Assembly (NCBI GenBank): GCA_003141855.1
Contig: PLNS01000026.1
Span: 61,754 to 111,424 of the forward strand
Source of the DNA: Candidatus Bathyarchaeota archaeon
GTDB lineage: Archaea > Thermoproteota > Bathyarchaeia > Bathyarchaeales > Bathycorpusculaceae
Direction: 5' to 3'
DNA: 49,671 nt
Shown here: positions 6,322-15,073 of the stretch, one piece after another
Position numbering within the stretch: position 1 is the first letter of the stretch
Layout: each line of letters starts with the position of its first letter
Position numbers and translations under genes: made by a program
Notes under the pieces: generated by a model
Databases searched by the model: none
The model's input: only the letters and a program-made list of their open reading frames with translations
What the model was told of the DNA's origin: nothing

Positions 6322-7970
6322 TCCAACTCCTCCTCATCGCGTGTCTTGAAGCATTTACCCGCAACACACTGTTTCTCAACAATATGCTTAACATATTCAT
6401 CCTTGAAGTAACGCAACGTAGTAATCACCGGGTTAGGAGCTGTTTGTCCAAGACCGCAAAGACTTGCATCCCGAATATAAACTCCTGATTTCTCCAGCGT
6501 GGCGATGTCGCTCATTTCGCCTTGGCCGTGGGTTATTTTGTCGAAGACTTCTTTTAATCTAGCTAAGCCTGCACGGCAAGGGGTGCATTTGCCACATGAT
6601 TCGTCGACACAGAATTCGGTGAAGAACCTTGCAGTATCAACCATGCAGGAATCTTCATCGATTACGACGATGCCTCCTGAACCCATGATTGCACCAACCT
6701 TCGTTAATGAATCGTAGTCAATCGGAATTTCCAGCAGCGTTTCTGGCAGGCAACCGCCTGAGGGTCCGCCGACGAGGACTGCTTTGAATTTTTTGCCGTC
6801 TGGTACTCCTCCGCCAATGTCGAACACGACCTCCCTTAGAGTAATGCCCATTGGTACTTCGATTAAGCCGGGGTTGCTTATTTTGCCTGTCAGCGAGAAG
6901 CATTTGGTTCCAGTACATTTTGGCGTGCCCGTCTTTGAGAACCAGTGTCCGCCGTTCTGCACGATGAGCGGTATGTTGGCTAAGGTTTCCACGTTCTGGA
7001 TAAGTGTGGGTTTCTGCCAAAGTCCAGAGTTTGCTGGGTACGGTGGACGTGGACGAGGCATTGCTCTGCGACCCTCAACCGAAGCGAGTATGGCGGTTTC
7101 TTCTCCAGCCACGAACGCGCCTGCACCGAAGCGTAGTTCAAGGTCAAATTTGAACGATGTCTCCAGAATCTTTTCGCCCAAAAGCGACATGGCTTTTGCT
7201 TGAGCTATGGCTTTCTGCAACGTTTGGATAGCAAGCGGATACTCAGAGCGGATGTAAATGTAACCTTTCTCAGCGCCTATCGCATAAGCGGCAATGAGCA
7301 TGCCTTCTATTATGGCGTGCGGGTCAGCTTCAGCTAAGGTTCGGTTAGCGAAAACTCCAGGGTCCCCTTCATCTAGATTGGCAACTATGTATTTGGGCGT
7401 GTTGTGTGACCTTGCGACTAAACTCCATTTTTGCCCAGTGGGGAACCCTGCGCCGCCTCGACCTCTAAGACCACTAGTCACGACCTCATAAATTACGCCC
7501 TGCGGAGTCATCGTTGCAAGACATTTAGCTAAAGCAGAGTAGCCGCCTGCAGAAATATAATCTTGAATCCTTGAAGGGTCAATCTTTCCAGCGTTTCGTA
7601 GAACCAGTCTGTGCTGTTTTTGGAAGTATGCCTCGTTCTTGTAGAGCATATCTTTGACTGGTAAGCCTAAAACGATGTGGTCGCGCACTATTTCTCTTAC
7701 TTTGTCAGGGGTGACGCTTTGATAGAGGTAATCGCCCGGCTCAACGAGTACAGCTGGACCAACCGAGCAAGTGCCTATGCAGCCTGTTCGTGCAACCTTG
7801 CATTCCTTCTCCACACCGAACTCTTTAACCGCATCCTCGAAGGCTTTGAGAACTTTCAGGGCTCCGAAGGGAACACAGCCACTTGAGCAGCAAACGTTAA
7901 TGCGGTACTTGTAGGCTCTTTGGAAGTCGATTTCTTGTTCAGCTATCTTTTGTAAATCATCAAGTTTCAG
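6318..7970 (-). CDS. hoxF: NAD(P)H-oxidising diaphorase subunit HoxF (NuoF-like), apparent CTG start
   Basis: HoxF binds FMN and NAD(P)H and exchanges electrons with HoxU. Visible motifs: GRGGAGFPTGQKW (FMN), IVANLDEGDPGVFANR (nucleotide), an Arg/Pro-rich loop after FVAGEETA, and SCGKCTPCRAG with a later Cys for the [4Fe-4S] cluster. The first ATG/GTG/TTG in frame is GTG at 7814, but the frame stays open for 52 more codons up to a CTG at 7970. That extension (KLDDLQKIAEQEIDF...) carries CCSSGC and completes the thioredoxin-like [2Fe-2S] domain; with GCIGTC at about 63-68 it supplies the usual four ligands. GGAGGGG lies 6 nt before the CTG. I therefore call 550 aa from CTG, overlapping hoxE by 11 nt. 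The GTG start is the conservative alternative. Confidence 0.88.
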   Translation of the reverse strand: MKLDDLQKIAEQEIDFQRAYKYRINVCCSSGCVPFGALKVLKAFEDAVKEFGVEKECKVARTGCIGTCSVGPAVLVEPGDYLYQSVTPDKVREIVRDHIVLGLPVKDMLYKNEAYFQKQHRLVLRNAGKIDPSRIQDYISAGGYSALAKCLATMTPQGVIYEVVTSGLRGRGGAGFPTGQKWSLVARSHNTPKYIVANLDEGDPGVFANRTLAEADPHAIIEGMLIAAYAIGAEKGYIYIRSEYPLAIQTLQKAIAQAKAMSLLGEKILETSFKFDLELRFGAGAFVAGEETAILASVEGRRAMPRPRPPYPANSGLWQKPTLIQNVETLANIPLIVQNGGHWFSKTGTPKCTGTKCFSLTGKISNPGLIEVPMGITLREVVFDIGGGVPDGKKFKAVLVGGPSGGCLPETLLEIPIDYDSLTKVGAIMGSGGIVVIDEDSCMVDTARFFTEFCVDESCGKCTPCRAGLARLKEVFDKITHGQGEMSDIATLEKSGVYIRDASLCGLGQTAPNPVITTLRYFKDEYVKHIVEKQCVAGKCFKTRDEEELE

Positions 7971-8454
7971 CTTTAACCCCTCCGAGGACTTCCCTTATTT
8001 TTTGAGTCACTACCTCTTTAGTTGCTTTACCAATCACTTCGTCGTCAACAACGATGTTTGGAGCCATGGCACATGCGCCAATGCAGCGGGTTAGAAGCAG
8101 CGAAAGCTTGCCATCAGCGGTGGAGCCTCCGCGTTTGAGTTTGAATTCTTGCTCGATGGCTTCCATGATTTGCTCAACGCCCCTCACATAGCAAGCGGTA
8201 CCTAAGCATCCTGTCACGACATGTTCGCCCGATTTTCTTAGTTTAAAGAAGCTGTAGAAAGTTACAACGCCATAAACATGGCTTGGAGGGAGATTCAGTG
8301 AACCAGAAATATCCATCATTAAATCCTTGTCTAAGTACCCGTAAATTTCTTGGGCACGGTGGAGTATTTCCAGTAGAGCGCTTTCTTGGTAATTGTGTTC
8401 TTTTAGGACTTTTTCCAGCATTATGCGTTGTTTATCATCTTTTTCCAAGAGCAT
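7960..8454 (-). CDS. hoxE: Hydrogenase diaphorase subunit HoxE (NuoE-like)
   Basis: A thioredoxin-like [2Fe-2S] protein of 164 aa with ligands Cys83, Cys88 (GCLGTAC) and Cys124, Cys128 (RCIGAC). It is the first gene of the operon and works with HoxF and HoxU in the NAD(P)H-oxidising module. The start ATG has a GGAGG 4 nt upstream. A TATA box at 8511-8522 gives a leader of a few dozen bases. The order E-F-U-Y-H with overlapping ends matches bacterial bidirectional hydrogenase operons, so the set may have moved between domains; that is an inference. Confidence 0.92.
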   Translation of the reverse strand: MLLEKDDKQRIMLEKVLKEHNYQESALLEILHRAQEIYGYLDKDLMMDISGSLNLPPSHVYGVVTFYSFFKLRKSGEHVVTGCLGTACYVRGVEQIMEAIEQEFKLKRGGSTADGKLSLLLTRCIGACAMAPNIVVDDEVIGKATKEVVTQKIREVLGGVKAET

Positions 8455-8510
8455 TTTCCTCCATCAGTGTTAATTTCACTTTTAGCACGTTCTTAGGCTT
8501 ACTGAAACTT

Positions 8511-8522
8511 GAAATATAAAAG
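8511..8522 (-). promoter_or_regulatory. TATA box of the hox operon
   Basis: CTTTTATATTTC on the minus strand, about 60 bp before the hoxE ATG. It is the only strong TATA-like sequence in the gap before hoxE. Confidence 0.6.
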
Positions 8523-8663
8523 CATAGAGGCACCATCTTGAGGTTTTAATCCTAAAAAAACGTGCAAATGATTAAGAATTCAAATTATAGCACACGATTG
8601 ATACATTATTTTAGGGAAAACCAAAAGGAAAAAACAAGCTCTATATGTTAAAAAGGGAAGAAA

Positions 8664-11486
8664 TTAAGCAGATGCTGCTTCTTGCGATTTCTGCAGGACT
8701 TTCTCTTCAGAGACGGGTATTTCTTGCTTTGGTTTCTCTTGATTTGTTTGCGGGGGTTCAGGCAACTTTAATTGTGTGCAGCGAAAGTCAATGTCTTCTT
8801 CTTTTAGGTTAAGTGTAGCTTTAACTGTGCCGTCGCTTAAGTATTCAATGTTGAAACCCATCTTCTTTGTTAAGCTTAAAGCTCTGTAATTGTCCTGCAG
8901 CATGATTGCATAGACGCTATCAATACCTTTTTCCTTTGCAATGTCTAGCACGTAATCAACCATTTTAGTGCCTAAGCCTAAGCCTTGCCAATAGTCGCTC
9001 ACTATGAAGGCCATTTCACCGCTTTTTTCATCTGATTCAATGCTGAGGCGACTTACGCCGAGCAGTTTTCTTTTGCCGTTTTCAACCATTTCTGCGACGA
9101 TTGCGATTTCGCGGTCATAGTCAATGTTGCAATATCGAACGCGGACTTCGTGCGGTGTGTCTTTGAGCATCTGGAAGAACCTGTAACGTATGGATTCCTC
9201 TGAGAAACTCTGGAACATCGCCAACCACATTGGTTCATCCTCAGGCTTTATGGGGCGCAATAGCACTTCTTGCCCGTTCTTGAGTAACCAGAGTATTTCG
9301 TATTTTTTGGGGTACGGACTGATGACCATGTGTTCGTGGGGTTCAAATTTCTTGCAGACCTTGTCTTTGTCAATGACTATACGGGCATCAAGGATGCAAG
9401 CATCTTTCTCGCTGATTAACAGTGGGTTTATGTCAATTTCCTTTATCTGCGGAAAATCAACGAGCAACTGGGAGAACATTAGCACGGTTTCATCGAGCTT
9501 CTTGAGGTCCACTGGCGGTGCGTTACGCCAGCCTTTCAGTAAGCGATAGACTTTGGTTTCTTCCATCATGCGGTGAATAAGCGTTGTGTTTAGCGGTGGA
9601 AGCCCAATCGAGTAATCCTTGAAGAGTTCCACGCCGACTCCGCCCATTCCAAAGAGTATTACTGGACCAAAAACGGGGTCGGTTTTTCCTCCGATGATGA
9701 TTTCTTGGCCTTTCTTCTCAATCATGGGCTGAACGGTGACGCCGATTATTTGGGCATTCGGGTTGTAAGCGGTTGCTCTTTGGATTAGAACTTCGAAGGC
9801 TTCGCGGACTTCGTTTGGCGAGTTAACGTTTAGGATTACTCCGCCAGCGTCGCTTTTATGGATTATTTGGGGTGACAGAATCTTTAGCACGACTGGGAAC
9901 CCCATTTCCTGCGAAAATGCAACTGCCTCCTCAACGTTGTTGGCGACTGCTGTTTTCACGACTGGGAAATTATAGTATTTTAATATTTTTTTGGCTTCGT
10001 CTTCGGTTAAGACTTCGCGTCCTTCGAACGCGGCATTTCTAATTATTGCCATGATGGGGCGTTTTGGCGGCGCAGCATCTACGGGCAGCTCTTCCGGGGT
10101 TTCGTAGAGGAGATCGATGTTGCGTTGGTAATTGTACATGTACATGTATGTTCTGACTGCTTGCTCGGGCGTTGTGTAAGTGGGAATGTTGTTTGCGTTG
10201 AGGATACCGTTGGCTTCTTGAACGGCGCCATAGCCCATAAACGAAGTCAGGATTGTCTTGTTTTGGTAAGATTTACCGCGTACAAGTTCAACTATGTTTT
10301 TGGCTATTTCAACCGATTCTGAAACTGCTTGTTGGGTGAAAACAATCAATATTCCGTCAATGTTCTCGTCGTTTAAGCAGGCTTCAACCGCAACTTTATA
10401 ACGCTCAGATCGGGCATCGCCTAAAACGTCGATTGGGTTGCCGTGGCTCCAGAAAGGAGGCAAAACAGCGTTAAGGGAATCGAGTGTTTTCTGGCTTATC
10501 TTGGCTAATTTTCCGTCTAGAGCAATCAATGAGTCAGTTGCCATTACGCCAGGTCCGCCAGCGTTAGTTATTATGGCGAGTCTTGGTCCTTTAGGCAATG
10601 GTTGGGTTCCTAAAACCTCAGCTGCATTAAACAAGTCAGCTATTTCATTAACCCGAACTATACCTGCGCGTTTGAAAGCTGCATCATAAATGCTATCTTC
10701 CCCAGAAAGCGAGCCAGTATGGGAGGCAGCGGCTTTTGCACTTTCGGAAAATTTGCCTGATTTAACGACGATGATGGGTTTGGTTCTTGCAAAGTGCCTT
10801 GCGGCGCTCATGAATTTGCGGGCTTCAGTTATGCCTTCGACGTACATAAGAATGCTCTTAGTTTTTGGGTCAGAACCAAAATAATCAATCAAATCGCCAA
10901 AGTCCACATCAATCATGGATCCAACTGAAACGAAGTTGCTAAAACCGATGTTTTCATGGAGTGCCCAGTCAAGGATTGCGGAGCCTAAAGCGCCGCTTTG
11001 GGATAGAAAAGCAACATTGCCTGGTTTAGGCATCTTGTCGAGGAAAGTAGCGTTAAGGTTTACTCTTGGGCGGATTATGCCGATGCAGTTTGGACCGATA
11101 ACTCGTATGCCGTATTTCTTGGCTGCGGCAAGAATCTTTTCTTCTAAAGCTTTTCCTGCGGGACCTGTTTCCTTGAACCCAGCAGAAACGATGATTACTC
11201 CTTTCACCTGCGCCTTGCCACATTCCTCCATAACGTCAGGAACGGTTTTTGCGGGAGTTGCAACTATGGCTAAATCAACAGGTTCGGGAATCTGGTCAAC
11301 TGTCGGGTAAGTTTTAACGCCTAAAATCTCAGGCTTTCGAATGTTAACGAAGTAAACTTTACCAGTGTAACCCATTTGGGTAAAATTTTTAACTATAGCG
11401 TATCCAACTGAGCCTTCAACGTCGCTGGCTCCGATGATAGCTACATTTTGAGGATTGAAAATCTTGTCAAGGTTTGTGGTAACCAT
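8664..11486 (-). CDS. ADP-forming acyl/acetyl-CoA synthetase (alpha-beta fusion) with C-terminal GNAT domain
   Basis: In archaea this enzyme family turns acetyl-CoA, ADP and phosphate into acetate and ATP, or the reverse. Domains in order: Rossmann CoA-binding (1-130, VAIIGASD), CoA-ligase domains with ASHTGSLSG (His256, the residue phosphorylated in ADP-forming synthetases), ATP-grasp beta part (about 485-705, with IIHKSDAGGV containing the second conserved His), then a GNAT acetyltransferase-like domain (about 735-890, with the acetyl-CoA loop QGLGLGTK). The tail is Pro/Glu/Lys-rich. The same architecture occurs in bacterial Pat/PatZ lysine acetyltransferases. Because both catalytic His residues are kept here, synthetase activity is plausible alongside a regulatory role. 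GAGGT precedes the ATG. Confidence 0.9.
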   Translation of the reverse strand: MVTTNLDKIFNPQNVAIIGASDVEGSVGYAIVKNFTQMGYTGKVYFVNIRKPEILGVKTYPTVDQIPEPVDLAIVATPAKTVPDVMEECGKAQVKGVIIVSAGFKETGPAGKALEEKILAAAKKYGIRVIGPNCIGIIRPRVNLNATFLDKMPKPGNVAFLSQSGALGSAILDWALHENIGFSNFVSVGSMIDVDFGDLIDYFGSDPKTKSILMYVEGITEARKFMSAARHFARTKPIIVVKSGKFSESAKAAASHTGSLSGEDSIYDAAFKRAGIVRVNEIADLFNAAEVLGTQPLPKGPRLAIITNAGGPGVMATDSLIALDGKLAKISQKTLDSLNAVLPPFWSHGNPIDVLGDARSERYKVAVEACLNDENIDGILIVFTQQAVSESVEIAKNIVELVRGKSYQNKTILTSFMGYGAVQEANGILNANNIPTYTTPEQAVRTYMYMYNYQRNIDLLYETPEELPVDAAPPKRPIMAIIRNAAFEGREVLTEDEAKKILKYYNFPVVKTAVANNVEEAVAFSQEMGFPVVLKILSPQIIHKSDAGGVILNVNSPNEVREAFEVLIQRATAYNPNAQIIGVTVQPMIEKKGQEIIIGGKTDPVFGPVILFGMGGVGVELFKDYSIGLPPLNTTLIHRMMEETKVYRLLKGWRNAPPVDLKKLDETVLMFSQLLVDFPQIKEIDINPLLISEKDACILDARIVIDKDKVCKKFEPHEHMVISPYPKKYEILWLLKNGQEVLLRPIKPEDEPMWLAMFQSFSEESIRYRFFQMLKDTPHEVRVRYCNIDYDREIAIVAEMVENGKRKLLGVSRLSIESDEKSGEMAFIVSDYWQGLGLGTKMVDYVLDIAKEKGIDSVYAIMLQDNYRALSLTKKMGFNIEYLSDGTVKATLNLKEEDIDFRCTQLKLPEPPQTNQEKPKQEIPVSEEKVLQKSQEAASA

Positions 11487-11556
11487 TTTTTAACCTCTTT
11501 GTTAGGGTCGTGCAACGGGAGAAATTAAAGCTTATTGCTCAAGAATCATTATTTTT

Positions 11557-11565
11557 GAATATAAA
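11557..11565 (-). promoter_or_regulatory. TATA box of the acyl-CoA synthetase gene
   Basis: TTTATATTC on the minus strand, about 75 bp before the ATG, with GAGGT just before the start codon. Confidence 0.5.
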
Positions 11566-11766
11566 CAACATTCTAAGAGAAAAAACAAGTTTTTAAAGAT
11601 TACACAACAGAGAACAACAACCCTTGCTTGTTAATTAGCGTGATAAACCACGTTACCGTTCGCAACTAAGACAAAACAGTAGCGTTCTTTTCAGGATTAG
11701 CCTTCAAAAAATAACTCCGCCTGCAAGCGAGTTGGCGTATGGCATAAAACGGGAAGCTGAGCCAAC

Positions 11767-11778
11767 AATATTTTTATG
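11767..11778 (+). promoter_or_regulatory. Promoter of tRNA-Cys
   Basis: AATATTTTTATG is centred about 32 bp before the first tRNA nucleotide, the normal archaeal TATA spacing for a tRNA gene. Confidence 0.5.
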
Positions 11779-11803
11779 TCAGTCACAACCCTAGAATCAA
11801 CGT

Positions 11804-11876
11804 GCTGGGGTGGCCGAACGGTTCAGGCGGTAGCCTGCAGAGCTGCTCTATATGGGTTCAACTCCCATCCCCAGCT
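11804..11876 (+). tRNA. tRNA-Cys (GCA)
   Basis: A complete cloverleaf of 73 nt without an intron: acceptor GCTGGGG/CCCCAGC, D-stem GCC/GGC, anticodon stem GTAGC/GCTGC with loop CTGCAGA (anticodon GCA), and T-arm ATGGG-TTCAACT-CCCAT. The discriminator U73 is an identity element of tRNA-Cys. CCA is not encoded. The last 23 nt plus the four bases after the gene (11854-11880) are repeated at 33699-33725, so this gene is the attachment site of the integrated element and is left intact by it. Confidence 0.96.
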
Positions 11877-11880
11877 CTTT
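11854..11880 (+). repeat. Left attachment repeat (attL) in tRNA-Cys
   Basis: 27 nt, identical to 33699-33725. It covers the T-arm, the acceptor 3' strand, the discriminator and four bases (CTTT) after the tRNA. Confidence 0.92.
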
Positions 11881-11905
11881 AGCCGAATCCTATGCTTTCG
11901 CGGGA

Positions 11906-13054
11906 TTATTTTCGTTTTCTGAACAGTTTTGCATCATCAATTGCACAGATGAATTCAAAGCCGTTTTCTATTAGCTGACTGGCTTCTTGAACAGTTTTTG
12001 CTACCTTGCACACAAATTCATCGTCTTCTGGAAAGTCGATTAGTTGGGTATAGACAAGGGTGTTTTTGATGCTTTTGTGACCCAGAAGTCTCATGACGTA
12101 AAGGATGTCTTTGGTTCGGTGATATTCCATTGTGGCTTTCCAATGTCTAAATGTGTGGAATGTTATTTGCAGTAGTCTAGGATTTCCGAGCTTTATTGCC
12201 GCTCTCTTTCGTTGACGTGTGAAGCATGTTCTGTATCCAGAAAGGGGGTAGCTCCCGAATATGTGATCACTTTTTCTAGGCAGCGCCAATAGCATTGATA
12301 GTAGCTTTGAAGATATTTTGGATATCCGAGGATTGCTTCCCTTTTCAGGGGTTAGCCGCAGTGTCCTATTTTCAGTGTCGAGTTCTATCCATTTTAACGA
12401 CCAGGCTTCTCCGACTCTTGCCGCCGTTTCCTTGAGCGTTTGAAGTAAAGCAGCGCCTTTTGGTGAGCAACTTGCTATTAATGCGTCGATTTCGTCTTCT
12501 TTTGGAATGAAGGGAATCTTTCTGATCCTGCAATAAATCGGAGGGTTCCAAGTGCCGTCTGTCATCGTTAAGAAAGTAGTGTATGCGTTTACGGCGTTTT
12601 CTTTTCTGCCTTCAGACCATGATTGTTTCGCTATGACATCTTTGATTGTTTCAGGGTCGTACAGATTTGCGCCTCTCTTCACCATTATTTTGAGAAGCTT
12701 TGTTCTGCTGAGAATAGTGCCGTCTTTGTAGCCTTGTTTTTTCATCCACCAACTGAATTCAACGATTTTGCCCTTTGTATCTTGCTGTGTGATTTCACCC
12801 GCAACAGTCTTTATTTCTGTTTGCGGTTCCAAATTTTTCGCCTCTTGTGCGCAGATTTGGTTACCTACGAATATGCCGCCAGCTCTTAAAAAACGCCTCT
12901 CAGTAGAAACTTGTAGCGGTCGAGGCTCAGTGAACCTATGGGCGCACTCTCGGCAGATGTAAGTTTGAACCTTCTCGCCCGTCCGAAGCTTGCGCAGACC
13001 ATTTTTGAAAAGTCTTGGGGAATTGCAGTTTGGGCAGGCGAGAGAGGTCATCAA
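11906..13054 (-). CDS. Tyrosine integrase with N-terminal zinc ribbon
   Basis: This enzyme would integrate and excise the element at tRNA-Cys. An N-terminal zinc ribbon (Cys7, Cys10, Cys34, Cys37; CPNCNSPRLFKNGLRK) is followed by a core-binding region (about 95-180) and a catalytic domain. The catalytic set is visible: Arg in TAARVGEAWSLKW (about 212), His300-x2-Arg303 (HTFRH), His326 (LGHKS) and Tyr335 (TLVYTQ). All key residues are present and the frame is intact, so it should be active. Its 3' end points to attL, 25 bp away. Unlike SSV-type integrases the gene is not split by integration. A stand-alone relative of its zinc ribbon lies near attR. Confidence 0.93.
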   Translation of the reverse strand: MMTSLACPNCNSPRLFKNGLRKLRTGEKVQTYICRECAHRFTEPRPLQVSTERRFLRAGGIFVGNQICAQEAKNLEPQTEIKTVAGEITQQDTKGKIVEFSWWMKKQGYKDGTILSRTKLLKIMVKRGANLYDPETIKDVIAKQSWSEGRKENAVNAYTTFLTMTDGTWNPPIYCRIRKIPFIPKEDEIDALIASCSPKGAALLQTLKETAARVGEAWSLKWIELDTENRTLRLTPEKGSNPRISKISSKLLSMLLALPRKSDHIFGSYPLSGYRTCFTRQRKRAAIKLGNPRLLQITFHTFRHWKATMEYHRTKDILYVMRLLGHKSIKNTLVYTQLIDFPEDDEFVCKVAKTVQEASQLIENGFEFICAIDDAKLFRKRK

Positions 13055-13081
13055 ATCAACTCGAAAAAAGAGGGGAAAGAA

Positions 13082-13612
13082 TCATCCGTAAAGCCGGGCG
13101 TTTTTTGGGATCTTGTACCATTTATTTTGGTACTTCTTGAATTTTCCAAGATCACGAGGAATACTTAGGTAGTAGCTTTTTCCATCTCCATAGTCGTACG
13201 GCGTACATTCCAAAGCTTCCTTGCATATCTCTTTGTATGTCAGAACCAAATAGGCGAACTCACTTGGCCCGGTCTCAACTGAAATTACCCACAACGGACC
13301 ACGCTTAAACAAAAGATCTTTTTCTTTAACGCGAACGTTTCTGTTATCGCCATATACCGACTTTACTTGAATTAGAGTAATTTTCAGCGGTGATTGCAAA
13401 CTTATGGCAAAGACATCGATTGGGGCAGAATCTGTTTCCTCGGTTGTGCATGCCCATTCAAGGATGTCTGTAATTCTCAGCTTTACTCTGTCTACCGCGT
13501 ATTTTCCTGCCGCTTTAGTATTCCCATACGTTCTTTTCTTTTTTGATGACTGATCAGTAAATTCTAACTTTCTGAACAGAGCGTCACGGTAAAGGTGCAA
13601 ATTTGTGTCCAT
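13082..13612 (-). CDS. Predicted PD-(D/E)XK-type nuclease (176 aa)
   Basis: I do not recognise a named family. The middle of the protein has a hydrophobic strand with Asp (APIDVFAIS) and, about 15 residues later, LIQVKS, the order of a PD-(D/E)XK active site with Gln in place of the acidic residue. This is the fold of Holliday-junction resolvases and restriction nucleases. The gene sits between the integrase and an ATPase gene, all on the minus strand, and the ATG is preceded by GAGGT at 7 nt. A role in element DNA processing is an inference. It could also be a non-catalytic member of the fold. Confidence 0.6.
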   Translation of the reverse strand: MDTNLHLYRDALFRKLEFTDQSSKKKRTYGNTKAAGKYAVDRVKLRITDILEWACTTEETDSAPIDVFAISLQSPLKITLIQVKSVYGDNRNVRVKEKDLLFKRGPLWVISVETGPSEFAYLVLTYKEICKEALECTPYDYGDGKSYYLSIPRDLGKFKKYQNKWYKIPKNARLYG

Positions 13613-13680
13613 TTCAGTTACCTCTTTTTGTAAAGTTGGAAAATTGATGGTTTTGGAAAGAGTGCATATTGCTGTGTTCC

Positions 13681-14952
13681 TTAGAGTTGCAGGGAGACAA
13701 GTTTTTCTTTCCCCTCTCCGTGTTTGGCTGAGATGTATTTGTATAGCAAAAGTTTCTGCACAATCTTTTGGGCCATGGTTTCACTAATTTCTGTATCCTC
13801 GGCGATAGTCTTTACGTTTACATCGCTGTGGGTTCGCAAGTATCCGAGAATCGCTGAAGCGCACCGCCTCTTTTCTTCATCATCGAAAACGTCGGCAAGC
13901 TCTTGGTCCATGTCTTCAAAGATTACTTGATCTGTGATGGCGCTCTTGACAATATCTTCGCTGATTGGCACCTTTTGTTCCTGGTCCGCCTCAATCGATA
14001 AGCGCATGTATTTTTTGAATCGACGAAAAACGCCTCTTGAGATTTCAGCCAGGTATTGCAATGCTACAGGCGCAAAGACTCCTGACTCTGGATTGCTGAG
14101 ATTGTACGCTTCGATTAGTTGCTGAGAATAGAGCGGCTCAATTACATATTTATCGCACTTTCCCCACCAAAAATGCGGATTTTTCAGCACCAACTCTTTT
14201 TGCACGCCGATGACAAAGTGGGTGTTAGCTTTGTTCTCCAAGGACTCGTAGAATTCTTGGATGCCTGCGATATCATGATTCATTGCATTAGCATTTGATT
14301 TTGAGTAGTCCGGCATGTCGATCAAGAAAATCTTTATGCAATACAGAAAACCCGAGATGGCTTGCTCTTTAAGTTCCTTGCATTTGGCTTTTCCCAGAAA
14401 TGCCTCCATTGACCCGTAGTCTTTGCGACCCAAAATTGTCCTTGGGTCACCGGCTTTGTTGGCTTTTTGGGACGCTCCCGCGACGAGGGAGGCACGGACT
14501 TGGTTCTCATACTCTTCAGCTAAATTGTCGTTGTAACGCCTTTGGATGCTATACCATTCTACACATCTCTCCCGCCATAATTCCTCTTTCCAGTCTTTGT
14601 TCCATTTGAAATAGAAGCAGTCGTTATTCCTAAGTTGGTACAGTATTCGGGTTTTGCCTGTGCCTTGAAGCCCGGTGAGCATGGATAGGCTTTTGTCGGT
14701 ATTTTGCAGCTTGAAGAGTAGTGATTTGTAGACTGGTGTCTCGTAGAATCGGTCAATTTCGCTATCATATCCTGAATCGCTGACGCCTGATGCCGCCCAC
14801 CGGTAGACTCTTTGGAGTGGCGTTAGCTTTTTTTCGGAATCATCGAATTTACAACTTTCTGGTTGGCTTTCCATTGGCTTAAGTTCGGGTTTAGGTTCGT
14901 CGTCAAAGCGTGTGCAGCTGTCAAGCATTTCGTGTACCGTTTCTTCAATCAA
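13681..14952 (-). CDS. P-loop ATPase with C-terminal winged helix
   Basis: A 423-residue protein with Walker A GLQGTGKT (94-101), a Walker-B-like strand IFLIDMPDY (about 210) and a C-terminal winged-helix region (about 345-423; KTIAEDTEISETMAQKIVQ). The outline resembles archaeal plasmid/virus AAA ATPases that bind DNA, loosely like Orc1/Cdc6, but sensor and arginine-finger motifs are not clear enough to call an initiator. The TTG start is supported by a perfect GGAGGTGA 6 nt upstream. Together with the nuclease and integrase it forms the element's left operon, divergent from the regulator at 15118. Confidence 0.75.
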   Translation of the reverse strand: MIEETVHEMLDSCTRFDDEPKPELKPMESQPESCKFDDSEKKLTPLQRVYRWAASGVSDSGYDSEIDRFYETPVYKSLLFKLQNTDKSLSMLTGLQGTGKTRILYQLRNNDCFYFKWNKDWKEELWRERCVEWYSIQRRYNDNLAEEYENQVRASLVAGASQKANKAGDPRTILGRKDYGSMEAFLGKAKCKELKEQAISGFLYCIKIFLIDMPDYSKSNANAMNHDIAGIQEFYESLENKANTHFVIGVQKELVLKNPHFWWGKCDKYVIEPLYSQQLIEAYNLSNPESGVFAPVALQYLAEISRGVFRRFKKYMRLSIEADQEQKVPISEDIVKSAITDQVIFEDMDQELADVFDDEEKRRCASAILGYLRTHSDVNVKTIAEDTEISETMAQKIVQKLLLYKYISAKHGEGKEKLVSLQL

Positions 14953-15073
14953 GGCTTGTCACCTCCATAGCGGCTATTTGTTGGGTGTTCCAATGGGTTT
15001 GTTTAGTTTGTTTTCTATCGATGTTTTTCAATTGTGTTTAGCCTCTGAAGAGACAAATAGCTTAATTAGATAT

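Larger units (their letters stand above)
11487..11803. other. Divergent intergenic region between the CoA synthetase and tRNA-Cys
   Basis: It holds the minus-strand promoter of the synthetase (11557-11565) and the plus-strand promoter of tRNA-Cys (11767-11778). I see no gene or repeat in the 200 bp between them. Confidence 0.5.

Noticed and set aside
7294-7491. Plus-strand ORFs inside the hox operon (this and others)
   Set aside because: They lie wholly opposite strongly supported coding frames and show no motif.
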